Source: Fen-1308 sp035319185
GTDB lineage: Bacteria; Nitrospirota; Thermodesulfovibrionia; Thermodesulfovibrionales; Dissulfurispiraceae
Direction of reading: 5' to 3'
NCBI GenBank assembly: GCA_035319185.1
Contig: DATHDF010000068.1
Location: 1 to 43,591 of the forward strand
Length of the DNA: 43,591 nucleotides
Positions 24,205 to 33,010 of the stretch are shown here, one piece after another (position 1 is the stretch's first letter; the number at the start of each line of letters is the position of its first letter). The notes beneath the pieces are model-generated. The model saw only the letters and a program-made list of their open reading frames with translations, was not told where the DNA came from and made no database searches. Position numbers and translations under genes: made by a program.

Positions 24205-24834
24205 TCATGGATGTAATCTTATGGCAACTTCCATTTCAGAAGCCGGCGGCGGCAGCGGGCTTGCGTCGCTTATGGCTTTAATGGCCGCCCGGTCATACAG
24301 CGGATTGCCTGATTTTTTTTCAAAGCCGAGAACGGTGACGCTGCCGCTTTTCGCTATACGAATGCTTATAATAGCCAGCAAGTCCTTGTCCATCGATTCA
24401 GGAACGCGGAATTTATCCTGAATCCGACTTCCGATCATGGATATGTAATCCGGTCCGCCCGGCTTGCCGGCTCCCGTTGCGGATGTTTTCTGCGCCGAAA
24501 TGTCGACGCTCTTTCTTAATTGTGCAAGCTTCTCTATCTTTTTCTTTGCTTGCATGGCTGCTATTGTTTCACTGGCTTCTTTTTTTTCTTTTGGAGTCAC
24601 CTTATCCGGCTTTTCAACTGCATGAACCTTCTTTTCTTCGCGCGGCGGTGTTGCGCTTTGCTCAACTGCGCCGGTTGAAGAACTCTTTTCAGTCGGCGAA
24701 ACGAGAGCGACCTCGAATGTCTCTACTTTGTAATGTGTCCCAACATAAATCATATATATGACTGCGACAACGGCAAAAAAGGAATGCAATCCAAGTGAGT
24801 AAACCAGAGAGTTGTAGAGGCGGTCTGTCTTCAT
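24205..24834 (-). CDS. TolA/TonB-type energy-transducing protein
   Basis: The 209-residue protein has one N-terminal membrane anchor (about 10-32), a Lys/Glu/Pro-rich periplasmic linker (about 45-120), and a TonB-type C-terminal domain (about 125-209) including GSVTVLGFEKKSGNPLYDRAAIKAISDASPLPPP. It couples the TolQ/TolR proton motor to the outer membrane. Its place between tolR and tolB makes it the functional TolA, although its C-domain resembles TonB family members. Confidence 0.9.
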   Translation of the reverse strand: MKTDRLYNSLVYSLGLHSFFAVVAVIYMIYVGTHYKVETFEVALVSPTEKSSSTGAVEQSATPPREEKKVHAVEKPDKVTPKEKKEASETIAAMQAKKKIEKLAQLRKSVDISAQKTSATGAGKPGGPDYISMIGSRIQDKFRVPESMDKDLLAIISIRIAKSGSVTVLGFEKKSGNPLYDRAAIKAISDASPLPPPASEMEVAIRLHP

Positions 24835-25232
24835 TTAAGCGATATCTTCGGTTCGGTTACCATGCCTAGTTTTTCTATGCCTGCCTCCTTTACATCGCCC
24901 ATGATTTCGACTACAGTGCCATAAGGCACGTCCTTGTCAGCCTTCAAAAAGACATCGGGATTGCGCTTGCTTATCGCGGTTAGCTTGGCTATGAGGTCAG
25001 GCTTAGATATCGGATTGTCATTCAGATAAAGGGCGCCCCCCTTTTTTACAACGATGGATATCCGCTCTTCAGGCGGCAATTCTTTGCCCTTGGTCTTCGG
25101 AAGGTTCACGTCGATGCCCTGCTGCATGAGCGGCGCCGTCACCATAAAAATGATGAGCAGCACCAGCATGACGTCGACAAGCGGTGTCACGTTTATTTCA
25201 GATAGGGCTGTCCTGTGTCTTTCGGTCTTCAT
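24831..25232 (-). CDS. tolR: TolR/ExbD-family motor protein
   Basis: The 133-residue protein has one membrane helix at about residues 13-35 with the essential Asp in VTPLVDVMLVLLIIFMV, then a periplasmic domain. With TolQ it forms the proton channel that energises the TolA-type protein. It overlaps the next gene by 4 bases and starts 2 bases after tolQ, so the cluster is one transcript. Confidence 0.95.
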   Translation of the reverse strand: MKTERHRTALSEINVTPLVDVMLVLLIIFMVTAPLMQQGIDVNLPKTKGKELPPEERISIVVKKGGALYLNDNPISKPDLIAKLTAISKRNPDVFLKADKDVPYGTVVEIMGDVKEAGIEKLGMVTEPKISLK

Positions 25233-25234
25233 AA

Positions 25235-25855
25235 TTATGCGAGGATGTAGTCGACCAGCTCCTCAGAAAAATCCTCCATATTAATGATCATGCGATTGAT
25301 GCGGCTGAGATAATAGTTGTATGCGATAACCGCCGGGATCGCGGCTGCGAGTCCCATTGCCGTTGTGACCAGAGCCTCAGCAATGCCCGGGGCCACGACG
25401 GCGAGTGAGGCGGAACCTGCGGTCCCGATGCCGGTAAACGCGTTCATGATTCCCCAAACAGTACCGAAAAGGCCGATAAAAGGCGTCGTAGATCCGGTGG
25501 TCGCCAGAAAGTGTAGATACCGCTCAAGCCTGGCCGATTCGAGTGCGCTGTATCTCCTGAGCACTCTGCGCAGCTCCTGCTTGTCGGTATGGGTTTTTTC
25601 CCCATATACCGATTTGAAAAGCCGTGCAATCGGGCTTAGCTCAAATCTCTTCGATGCAGAAAACAGGTCTTTTGGATTTCTGGTGACATTATATATCTTC
25701 ATGAAACCCAGGCTTTCGTCATCGGCTTTCGCGCACTGGCGCCATTTGTAGAATATGATTGTCCACGATGTTATTGAAAAGATCAAGAGAATAAGCAGCA
25801 CGACCTTGACGACAAGTCCTGCCTGCAATATCATCTGCAATGCCGACTGTTCCAT
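25235..25855 (-). CDS. tolQ: TolQ/ExbB-family motor protein
   Basis: The 206-residue membrane protein has three hydrophobic segments (about 10-35, 105-135, 150-180) and the family stretch TPFIGLFGTVWGIMNAF, followed by GIAEALVTTAMGLAAAIPAVIAYNYY. It is the stator core of the Tol motor in the inner membrane. AGGAGG lies ahead of the ATG. It is the first gene of the tolQ-tolR-tolA/tonB-tolB transcript. Confidence 0.96.
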   Translation of the reverse strand: MEQSALQMILQAGLVVKVVLLILLIFSITSWTIIFYKWRQCAKADDESLGFMKIYNVTRNPKDLFSASKRFELSPIARLFKSVYGEKTHTDKQELRRVLRRYSALESARLERYLHFLATTGSTTPFIGLFGTVWGIMNAFTGIGTAGSASLAVVAPGIAEALVTTAMGLAAAIPAVIAYNYYLSRINRMIINMEDFSEELVDYILA

Positions 25856-25963
25856 CCGTCCTCCTTTTGCAAAATTTAAATTTAGCCAATCAAAACCTTA
25901 AATGTCAAATCTGCAACCCCCGTTAATCCCTGCGGGTCTATAGTCTGCTCGAAAAAAATATCA

Positions 25964-26257
25964 TCAGTGCTTCTTCGGTATGAATTCCCCGGTTTTTGGA
26001 TTGAAATATCCATTTGCGGCAGGGAAATAATAGTCGCCTGTTCGGGGGCTCACGACGCCACTGCCTGCGGGCTGCAAGTATTCGCCCGTCTTGGGATTGA
26101 TAACGCCACCTTCTGGTTGTTTCTGCGGTTCCGATACCGTAGGAGCCCGCGGTGCGATTGCATCCGGATCCCTCACATCACCGCCAATAGCGCATGATGT
26201 TAAGACCGTAAATACCAGCAGGCCCAAAAAAGGAATCACAAATGCAGAGCGTTTCAT
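25964..26257 (-). CDS. Small repeat lipoprotein
   Basis: The 97-residue protein has a lipobox LTSC (Cys22) after a hydrophobic leader. The mature part has three copies of a short motif, roughly G-x-(V/F)-(N/S)-P-(K/R)-T-G-(E/D)-Y/F-x-x-P (NPKTGEYLQP, SPRTGDYYFP, NPKTGEFIPK). It is Pro/Gly rich and surface-like. No family function is known to me. It lies upstream of tolQ on the same strand, about 100 bases away, so may be separately transcribed. Confidence 0.75.
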   Translation of the reverse strand: MKRSAFVIPFLGLLVFTVLTSCAIGGDVRDPDAIAPRAPTVSEPQKQPEGGVINPKTGEYLQPAGSGVVSPRTGDYYFPAANGYFNPKTGEFIPKKH

Positions 26258-26332
26258 TTATATAGTATACTTGTTTAAGTAGTGCGTTATGAATGGCCGT
26301 CAACCGTTCATAGTCCGGAGCGAATAGGAATC

Positions 26333-27532
26333 ATGGATTACGGAAAAAGCTCTGATCAGCGGCAGAAGATTGATTATAAGCAGCTTGAGGATATACTTGA
26401 GGATATAGTCGAATTCCTGCCTTACGCTATCTTTGCAGTCGACAACGACAACCGTGTTACTATCTGGAACCGTGAAATCGAGAAGATGACGAGCTTGCCG
26501 AAGGCCGACACCCTGGGCAGGAATTATCACACCTGCAGTGTGCCGTTTTATGGTGAAGAAAGACCGTTTGTGATGGAGCTGCTTGTCAACCACGATTATG
26601 AGCTTGCTTCAAAATACACTAATCTAAAAAGACATGGGAATACGATCACTGCTGAAGTATTTGCCCCGATGCTTTACGGCGGGAAGGGTGCATATTTGTG
26701 GATCAATGCGTCGGAGCTGTGCGATGCTGAAGGAAAGCGGGTGGGTGCGGTGCAGTCTATGCTTGACATTACAGATCGGAAAAAGTTCGAAGACTCTCTT
26801 GTGAGGGCGAGGAACCAGGCCGAGGAGGCAAACAGGGCAAAGTCCGACTTTCTTGCCAACATGAGTCATGAGCTCAGGACGCCATTGAATGCCATCAACG
26901 GTTTTTCGGAGCTGATGCTGGAAGACCTTGCCGGGGCGCTGACCGTGCAGCAGAGGGAATATACCGGTTATATATTCCAAAGTGGACAGCATTTGCTAAA
27001 CCTTATAAATGATATTCTGGATCTGTCAAAGGTTGAGTCCGGCAAGATGGAGGTCGTTCATGACAGGATCATCATAAGCGATCTGCTGAACGGCGCGATC
27101 AGTCTTTTCAAGGAAAAAGCCCTTAAACAGGATCTGAGCATAACCGCGGAGATTGAAGAAGGCGTGCGGATCATAGTTGCGGATGTCAGGCTTATCAAAC
27201 AGGTCCTTTTCAATCTGCTCAGCAATGCGGTCAAATTCACGCCAGCCGGCGGCCATATCAAGATTCAAGTCAGCGAACCCCGCGATGGGTTTATTGAATT
27301 CAGTGTATCTGATACTGGCATGGGGATTTCAAAGGAAAATCAGAAGAGATTGTTCCAGCCCTTTCAGCAGCTTGATTTGTCCTATGACAGAAAGTTTTCC
27401 GGCACCGGTTTGGGTTTGAGCCTCTGCAGGAAGATCGTCGAGCTGCACGGAGGGAGTATATGGCTTGAGAGCGAGGATGGCAAGGGCAGCACCTTCACCT
27501 TCTCGATTCCCTTTCTGAACGGGACCGAATGA
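26333..27532 (+). CDS. Soluble PAS-domain sensor histidine kinase
   Basis: The 399-residue protein has a PAS domain with PAC tail (about 20-145), a short coiled coil, an H-box FLANMSHELRTPLNAI at about 170-185 with the phospho-accepting His, and an ATPase domain with DTGMGISKE, FSGTGLGLSLC and GSTFTFSIP. It has no membrane segments or signal peptide, so it senses a cytoplasmic cue. The start at 26333 has GGAAT ahead; an upstream ATG at 26282 is less likely. No response regulator is adjacent, so it is an orphan kinase. Confidence 0.93.
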   Translation: MDYGKSSDQRQKIDYKQLEDILEDIVEFLPYAIFAVDNDNRVTIWNREIEKMTSLPKADTLGRNYHTCSVPFYGEERPFVMELLVNHDYELASKYTNLKRHGNTITAEVFAPMLYGGKGAYLWINASELCDAEGKRVGAVQSMLDITDRKKFEDSLVRARNQAEEANRAKSDFLANMSHELRTPLNAINGFSELMLEDLAGALTVQQREYTGYIFQSGQHLLNLINDILDLSKVESGKMEVVHDRIIISDLLNGAISLFKEKALKQDLSITAEIEEGVRIIVADVRLIKQVLFNLLSNAVKFTPAGGHIKIQVSEPRDGFIEFSVSDTGMGISKENQKRLFQPFQQLDLSYDRKFSGTGLGLSLCRKIVELHGGSIWLESEDGKGSTFTFSIPFLNGTE

Positions 27533-27583
27533 AGCATCGCCGTATTCATTGATTTTTCAAATTCCTGTCGGTTATCCTGAAAC

Positions 27584-28567
27584 ATGTCTTTTGCAAGAAT
27601 CATCGGGGCCTTTAAAGACAAGAAAATACTTATCATCGGCGATGTAATCCTCGACAGGTATATCTTCGGGAGAGTAAGCAGAATCTCTCCGGAAGCTCCG
27701 GTTCCTGTAGTTGATGTGCAGCGGGAATCCTTTCTGCTTGGAGGAGCGGCGAACGTAGCTAATAACATTATCGCTCTGGGCGGAAAGGTGACGGTTGCGG
27801 GCGTTATAGGAAAGGACCGAGCGGGGGAAGTGGTCAGAGGGTTGATGTCGGATTGCGGCATCGGGGCTGAAGGGATTATAGAGGACAACCGACCTACCAC
27901 CGTCAAATCTAGGGTTATTGCTCACAACCAGCAGGTTGTGCGTTTCGACCGCGAAGACCGAAGAAAACTCGAAGGCAAGGGCTTGCAGAGCATGTTGGCT
28001 TATATCAAGGGGGCCCTCCCGCATTTCGACGCGGTAATTATATCGGATTATAAAAAGGGCGTCGTATCAGCCTCGCTCGTGAAGGCTACAGTGAATTTCG
28101 CCAAGCAGAAAAAGACCTTTATTGCGGTCGATCCCAAGGTGGGACATTTCCATCTGTATAAGAATGTGTCACTTGTTACGCCTAACATCATGGAAGCATC
28201 ACAGGGATCAGGAGTAGAAATCAGGGATGAGAAAGACCTGCTCAGGGCGGGCAGGACGCTTCTTTCACGGCTGTCGTGCGCGTCGGTCCTGATTACGCGC
28301 GGCGAGGAGGGCATGAGCCTTTTCGAACGCGAAATGAAAAACGTGAATGTAACACATATCCCTACAGTTGCAAAGAAGGTCTTTGACGTCACGGGCGCCG
28401 GCGACACTGTAATCGCAGCCTTCACGCTTGCCCGTGCAGCCGGGGCATCTCTTCAGGAAGCGGCGGTTATTTCGAACCATGCTGCCGGAATTGTAGTAGG
28501 TGAGATAGGCACGGCCGTGGCCGTCCCGGAAGCAGTCCTCAAGTCCCTCTCCTCGCACAGATCGTAG
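27584..28567 (+). CDS. D-glycero-beta-D-manno-heptose-7-phosphate kinase (HldE domain 1 / RfaE1)
   Basis: The 327-residue ribokinase-family (PfkB) protein has the N-terminal GDVILDRYIFGRVSRISPEAPVPVVDV typical of HldE kinase domains, and the C-terminal anion-hole motif VTGAGDTVIAAF with the catalytic Asp. It phosphorylates heptose-7-phosphate at C1 for ADP-heptose, a building block of LPS inner core. The adenylyltransferase half of bifunctional HldE is absent, so that step must be encoded elsewhere. The next gene starts 4 bases after its stop. Confidence 0.94.
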   Translation: MSFARIIGAFKDKKILIIGDVILDRYIFGRVSRISPEAPVPVVDVQRESFLLGGAANVANNIIALGGKVTVAGVIGKDRAGEVVRGLMSDCGIGAEGIIEDNRPTTVKSRVIAHNQQVVRFDREDRRKLEGKGLQSMLAYIKGALPHFDAVIISDYKKGVVSASLVKATVNFAKQKKTFIAVDPKVGHFHLYKNVSLVTPNIMEASQGSGVEIRDEKDLLRAGRTLLSRLSCASVLITRGEEGMSLFEREMKNVNVTHIPTVAKKVFDVTGAGDTVIAAFTLARAAGASLQEAAVISNHAAGIVVGEIGTAVAVPEAVLKSLSSHRS

Positions 28568-28571
28568 TTTT

Positions 28572-29567
28572 ATGCCCAGGGCAATCGCTTTGTATTCAGG
28601 CGGGCTGGACAGTACCCTGGCGGTGCTGGTTATGAGAAGGCTGGGCATCGATGTCACAGCCGTGCTCTTCGACATCGAGTTCGGGTGCGGCGTTTCGCGA
28701 AGGTCGGGCTTCAAGGCAGACTCTCCGGGTTTTGAGGTCGAGACGTATTACCTCGGCGACAAATTCATCGAGCTTGTGAAGAATCCCAAGTTCGGACACG
28801 GTAAAAATATGAACCCGTGCATCGATTGCAAGATACTCATGCTCAAGGAGGCCAGGCAGCTAATGCTAGAGCGCGGCACCGATTTTCTGATCACGGGAGA
28901 AGTGCTGGGGCAAAGGCCGATGAGTCAGAGAAGGGACGTACTGCCAAGGATCGAGAAAGAGGCAGGGGTTGCGGGCCTTGTCGTAAGGCCGCTGAGCGGG
29001 AAGCTTATGAAGCCAACTATTCCTGAAGAAAAAGGATGGATCGACAGAGAGAAATTATATGCGATCTCCGGCAGGTCGAGAAAAATGCAGATCGCGTTGG
29101 CGGCGGAATTCGGACTGACGGAATATCCGCAGCCTGCTGGCGGATGCCTGCTTACAGACCCAACTTTTTCGTCAAGGCTGCGCGAACTGCTTTCTTGCAA
29201 CCCTGCACCGTCTATGCGCGAAATCAGGCTGCTCAGGGTCGGCAGGCATTTCAGGACCGACGATGGAAGAAAGATAGTTGTCGGGAGGGACGAGGCCGAC
29301 AACCTTGCGCTCGCGAATCTTGTGAAAGCGGGAGACTACGTCCTTCAGGTTGACGGAGATTACGGGAGCCCGCTGGTGCTGGCCGAGGCGGGCATATCGG
29401 AAGAGGGATTGAGACTTGCAGCGGAATTCTGCGCACGCTATTCCGCCGCAAGAAAGCTGCCCAGCGTGAAGATCAAGATAACCATGGACGAAGAATCGTA
29501 TCCAGTTGAGGTGAAGCCCGCAGCGGAAGAAATGATCGAGCGCTACAGGTTGTGGGGTATTGGATAG
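28572..29567 (+). CDS. PP-loop ATPase, tRNA-thiolase-like, with C-terminal NFACT-R/DUF814-like domain
   Basis: The 331-residue protein starts with the PP-loop LYSGGLDSTLA (residues 7-17) of ATP-pyrophosphatases such as MnmA, ThiI and QueC. A CIDCK pair at about residues 82-86 and a later Cys in GGCLLTDP resemble thiolation enzymes that use Cys for sulfur transfer. The C-terminal region (about 215-331) has GRHFRTDDGRKIVVGRDEADN, resembling the RNA-binding NFACT-R/DUF814 domain. This combination suggests modification (probably thiolation) of a tRNA base. The substrate is unknown. It is coupled to the heptose kinase gene by position only. Confidence 0.8.
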   Translation: MPRAIALYSGGLDSTLAVLVMRRLGIDVTAVLFDIEFGCGVSRRSGFKADSPGFEVETYYLGDKFIELVKNPKFGHGKNMNPCIDCKILMLKEARQLMLERGTDFLITGEVLGQRPMSQRRDVLPRIEKEAGVAGLVVRPLSGKLMKPTIPEEKGWIDREKLYAISGRSRKMQIALAAEFGLTEYPQPAGGCLLTDPTFSSRLRELLSCNPAPSMREIRLLRVGRHFRTDDGRKIVVGRDEADNLALANLVKAGDYVLQVDGDYGSPLVLAEAGISEEGLRLAAEFCARYSAARKLPSVKIKITMDEESYPVEVKPAAEEMIERYRLWGIG

Positions 29568-29594
29568 CCATTCGCGAATAAGGAGGTAACTCTC

Positions 29595-29870
29595 ATGTGC
29601 AGAAACATTAAGACGCTGTTCAACTTCGACCCACCCGCCGCTGACGCTGAAATTTATGGCGCCGCACTTCAGTTCGTCAGAAAGATAAGCGGCTTCAACA
29701 AACCTTCTCTAGTCAACGAAGCTGCATTCATAACTGCAGTTAACGAGGTGGCTGCAGCCTCCAATAAACTGCTGCGTTCGCTTCATACCAATGCCCAACC
29801 GAAGACTCGTGGGGAAACGGGTGCAGACAGGAGCGGAGGCAGACAACGTGACGAGGCAAGGTTGAAATAA
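29595..29870 (+). CDS. DUF2277 family protein
   Basis: The 91-residue protein matches DUF2277: MCRNIKTLFNFDPPA at the start and ALQFVRKISGFNKPS, then FITAVNEVAAASNKLL. It is a small helical protein of unknown function with a conserved N-terminal Cys. AAGGAGG lies ahead of the ATG. Confidence 0.9.
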   Translation: MCRNIKTLFNFDPPAADAEIYGAALQFVRKISGFNKPSLVNEAAFITAVNEVAAASNKLLRSLHTNAQPKTRGETGADRSGGRQRDEARLK

Positions 29871-29901
29871 CTGAAGTTGCCAAACAATGGAGGACAGTAC
29901 C

Positions 29902-30396
29902 ATGTCTGAAAAGCCGGTTGATAACATGAATTGCCTTGACATCTCGCTTAAAGCTGTTGATTCAACATTGCGGATAAGCGACAGGAGAGATATCCCTTTT
30001 GCCAGGGCGGTCCTAAAGATTCGTAACATCTGCGATTCAGAGGTGCTTAATGTCGAACCTCGCGCCACGCTCGGCCAGGAGCGGGGGACCGTTCAGGAGG
30101 TCACCAGTTCTTTCTCGCAGAAAGCCCATGCATCAATCCCGCCCGGAGGGACAGTCATCTGGGATTTGTACGACGATATAATACCTGCACACCCCGGGAT
30201 ATCCAGCAAGGTGCATCTATTCGGATACCGTGCGGTCCTGAACTGGAGGTTTGATCTGGTAGCGTGGGCTGAGTATCAGCCTGCCGGCTCCAGCGAATCG
30301 GTACGGACCTCTGCCTCTCGATGGGCGCTGTTGTGGACCGTCCCGGAGCCTGCTACTGGAAAAGTTGAGCTTTCCATCGAAGAAATTAAAGACTGA
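29902..30396 (+). CDS. Hypothetical protein
   Basis: The 164-residue protein is soluble and beta-rich, with alternating hydrophobics and a central GGTVIWDLYDDI. No signal peptide and no family recognised. The start at 29902 is chosen because GGAGG (29889-29893) is 8 bases ahead; the alternative ATG at 29887 overlaps that ribosome binding site. It lies 31 bases after the DUF2277 gene on the same strand. Confidence 0.68.
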   Translation: MSEKPVDNMNCLDISLKAVDSTLRISDRRDIPFARAVLKIRNICDSEVLNVEPRATLGQERGTVQEVTSSFSQKAHASIPPGGTVIWDLYDDIIPAHPGISSKVHLFGYRAVLNWRFDLVAWAEYQPAGSSESVRTSASRWALLWTVPEPATGKVELSIEEIKD

Positions 30397-30462
30397 ACGC
30401 GGGAGCAATCATTACAGGTCATAGAAGAGAAGGCAGCGCTCGTTCCTTGTTCGTGGCTATCG

Positions 30463-31212
30463 CTACTTCACAGCGGTGAGGGTTGCCTTGACCGATCCGA
30501 CCTTAACCTTGGTTTTCAGCAGCACTGGCAGCCTTTTTTCATCATCCGTAAGCCAAATTAGTATGTCGCCCTTGCGGTTGAATATGCCTTCGCTCTGGAG
30601 CACCGGCCTTATCAGTATGGTCTTGAAAGTCCCGATCGGCGTTTCGATCTCTTCTTTCTTTACGACCTGCACCTCGGCTTTGTAAAGCTTCTTGTTGTCG
30701 AATATCTCTACAAAGACCGATTTCCCCACATGCAGAGGCAGGAATCGCACGTAGTAGAAACACGATAGGGCGTCCATTGTAAAATCTCCGATGTCAAAGG
30801 TCTTCTGCTCCTTGTCGAGATAGTCAATGTACGTTGCCTTCTTGCCCGCCGAATCGAAGAACACCTCTTTATCTTTCTTGTGCTTGCCTTCGGATGTTTT
30901 GAGCCTGTAGTTGTATGGCGTTCCCGGCAGGCTTGTGTGTGCTTCTTTCCTGAGAGAACTCACCGCAAGGTCATTCACTCTGTAGAATACAGATACGAAG
31001 TCGGATGACATGGCCCTCGATACGAGCTGGACGTACTGACCGTTTTCTATGGTTTCGAGCGATGCGGTGCCAGCCTTGATGCCGGCCCAGGTGAGATCAT
31101 AGTCGAGCCTTTCAGGAAGCGCGAAAGCGGCTGCCGCAGATGAAAGCAACAGCAGGGCTAGGATGAAAATTGCGAATCCGGCTGTTTTAGGTGATGTCAC
31201 ATGATCTCCCAT
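30463..31212 (-). CDS. DUF3108 exported protein
   Basis: The 249-residue protein has a signal peptide (cleavage near ALP at about residue 32) and the DUF3108 body: LDYDLTWAGIKAGTASLE, then IDYLDKEQKTFDIGDFTMDALSCFYYVRFLPL and GIFNRKGDILIWLTDDEKRLPV. These periplasmic beta-barrel-like proteins have no established biochemical role; some relatives are linked to envelope or lipid transport. It diverges from hisA across about 40 bases. Confidence 0.88.
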   Translation of the reverse strand: MGDHVTSPKTAGFAIFILALLLLSSAAAAFALPERLDYDLTWAGIKAGTASLETIENGQYVQLVSRAMSSDFVSVFYRVNDLAVSSLRKEAHTSLPGTPYNYRLKTSEGKHKKDKEVFFDSAGKKATYIDYLDKEQKTFDIGDFTMDALSCFYYVRFLPLHVGKSVFVEIFDNKKLYKAEVQVVKKEEIETPIGTFKTILIRPVLQSEGIFNRKGDILIWLTDDEKRLPVLLKTKVKVGSVKATLTAVK

Positions 31213-31252
31213 GGGGTCTCTGCATGTCGCAGGAGCTTTCTGTTATAGTAAT

Positions 31253-31981
31253 ATGATGTTTGTAATTCCTGCAATAGACCTCAAGGAAGGCCGCTGCGTA
31301 AGACTGCTCCAGGGAAGAAAAGAGGACGCCACCGTATATTCCGACGACCCGGTCGCAACTGCGCGTAAATGGGAAGCGACAGGAGCCAGGCGCCTGCATG
31401 TTGTCGATCTCGACGGCGCCTTTACAGGCAGCCAGAAGAACCTCGAAAGCGTTCTCAACATCAGGAAAGCCGTATCGATGGAGATCGAGGTCGGCGGCGG
31501 GATCCGAGATATGATCCGCATTGAAAATCTGCTTTCTGCCGGTATCAGCAGCGTAATCCTCGGGACTATAGCAGTTGAGAATCCAGAGTTGGTAAAAGAA
31601 GCGTGCGCTAAATATCCGGGCAGGATTATGGTCGGAATAGATGCGAAAAACGGAGACGTTGCAGTCAAAGGGTGGGTGGAGGTTACAAAAGTAAGGGCCA
31701 GTGAACTTGCCCACAGGATGCAGGATATCGGGTGCGCCGGCATCATTTATACCGATATCGCAAAGGACGGGATGTTGTCCGGACCGAACATAGAGGCTGT
31801 TCGCCAGATGGTACAGGGCCTGCGGATTCCGGTCATCGCGTCTGGAGGCATCTCATCGATCGAAGACATAAGGAACCTGCTTACTATAAAAGGGTTGTGG
31901 GGCGCGATTACCGGCAAGGCGATCTATTCGGGCACGCTTGATCTGAAGGAAGCCTTGAGGATTTCGGAGAAAAAGTGCTAG
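31253..31981 (+). CDS. hisA: Phosphoribosylformimino-AICAR-P isomerase HisA
   Basis: The 242-residue (beta/alpha)8 enzyme starts MMFVIPAIDLKEGRCVRL with the catalytic Asp in strand 1, has the second Asp in strand 5 (VGIDAKNGDVAVKGW), and the phosphate-binding VGGGIR and ASGGIS. It catalyses the fourth step of histidine synthesis. The start is ATG 31253 or 31256; an upstream ATG at 31211 adds residues not seen in the family. It overlaps hisF by 7 bases. Confidence 0.97.
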   Translation: MMFVIPAIDLKEGRCVRLLQGRKEDATVYSDDPVATARKWEATGARRLHVVDLDGAFTGSQKNLESVLNIRKAVSMEIEVGGGIRDMIRIENLLSAGISSVILGTIAVENPELVKEACAKYPGRIMVGIDAKNGDVAVKGWVEVTKVRASELAHRMQDIGCAGIIYTDIAKDGMLSGPNIEAVRQMVQGLRIPVIASGGISSIEDIRNLLTIKGLWGAITGKAIYSGTLDLKEALRISEKKC

Positions 31982-32811
31982 CCAAGAGAATCATCCCTTG
32001 TCTCGATGTCAAGGATGGCAGGGTGGTCAAGGGTGTAAGCTTTCTCAACCTGAGGGACGCAGGCGACCCGGTCGACAACGCGATCTATTATGATAAGGAA
32101 GGCGCCGACGAGCTTGTATTCCTCGATATAACGGCCTCCCATGAAAAGAGAAAAATAATCCTCGATGTCGTCGAGAAGACGGCCAACGACGTGTTCATGC
32201 CGCTTACCGTGGGCGGCGGCATCAGGAATCTTGACGATATAAGAAACCTCCTCAACGCAGGCTGTGACAAGGTGTCGATCAACACTGCGGCAGTCCAGGA
32301 CCCACATTTCATCAGCAAGGCCGCCGAGCGCTTTGGTACCCAGTGCATTGTTGTTGCGATAGACGCAAAGCGGGTTGTGCCGGATATGGAGGCATCGGTG
32401 GAGCCATGGTTTTCCGACCGATCCCTTAAGGATGTTGTCCTTTCTCTTCCGGCTGCAGGGCTGACCTGGGCGCTCTCAACCCACGGCGGGCGCAAAATGA
32501 AGAAGATCGATGCTGTGAAGTGGGCCAAGAAGATGGAGGAACTCGGTGCCGGTGAGATTCTGCTTACCAGTATGGACCGCGACGGCACAAAAGAGGGCTA
32601 CGACCTGGAACTAACCAGCACGATATCCGACACAGTGTCAATCCCAGTGATAGCGTCAGGGGGCGCGGGCAACCTCGAGCATTTATACTATGGCTTTGTA
32701 GACGGCAAGGCTGATGCAGTGCTTGCAGCATCCATATTTCACTACCGCGAATTTTCGATCCGTCAGGCCAAAGATTACCTTAAGACAAAAGGCGTACCGG
32801 TGAGGCTTTAG
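31975..32811 (+). CDS. hisF: Imidazole glycerol phosphate synthase subunit HisF
   Basis: The 278-residue cyclase begins MLAKRIIPCLDVKDGRVVKG from a GTG start inside the end of hisA, with catalytic Asp11, and has VGGGIR, SINTAAV and LLTSMDRDGTKEGYDLEL with the second catalytic Asp. It is longer than the usual ~252 residues by an insertion around residues 140-165. With HisH (not in the window) it makes imidazole glycerol phosphate and AICAR. Confidence 0.97.
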   Translation: MLAKRIIPCLDVKDGRVVKGVSFLNLRDAGDPVDNAIYYDKEGADELVFLDITASHEKRKIILDVVEKTANDVFMPLTVGGGIRNLDDIRNLLNAGCDKVSINTAAVQDPHFISKAAERFGTQCIVVAIDAKRVVPDMEASVEPWFSDRSLKDVVLSLPAAGLTWALSTHGGRKMKKIDAVKWAKKMEELGAGEILLTSMDRDGTKEGYDLELTSTISDTVSIPVIASGGAGNLEHLYYGFVDGKADAVLAASIFHYREFSIRQAKDYLKTKGVPVRL

Positions 32812-32935
32812 AAGACTTAGCCCGGAAGCTTTGCTTTTGCCTGTGCTGTTTTTTCCTCCCTTTGATCCTGCCTTAAATAATGATATTCATTAATAGTGTC
32901 GCTGCGCAGCATACCGGCGATTGCAATTAGTTTAT

Positions 32936-32978
32936 TCAAGTAATATATCTTGACATGAATCGAATAAAGTATTATGAT
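32936..32978 (+). promoter_or_regulatory. Heat-shock operon promoter with candidate HspR operator
   Basis: TTGACA (32950-32955), 17 bases, TATGAT (32973-32978) is a near-perfect sigma-70 promoter ahead of dnaJ. The inverted repeat TCAAG-N8-CTTGA (32936-32940 with 32949-32953) overlaps the -35. It uses the half-site letters of the HspR (HAIR) operator but in reversed order. Repression by the operon's own HspR is likely; the exact operator is inferred. Confidence 0.7.
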
Positions 32979-33010
32979 ATGAACTAAGAGATTAATCATG
33001 GGAGGGCAAG

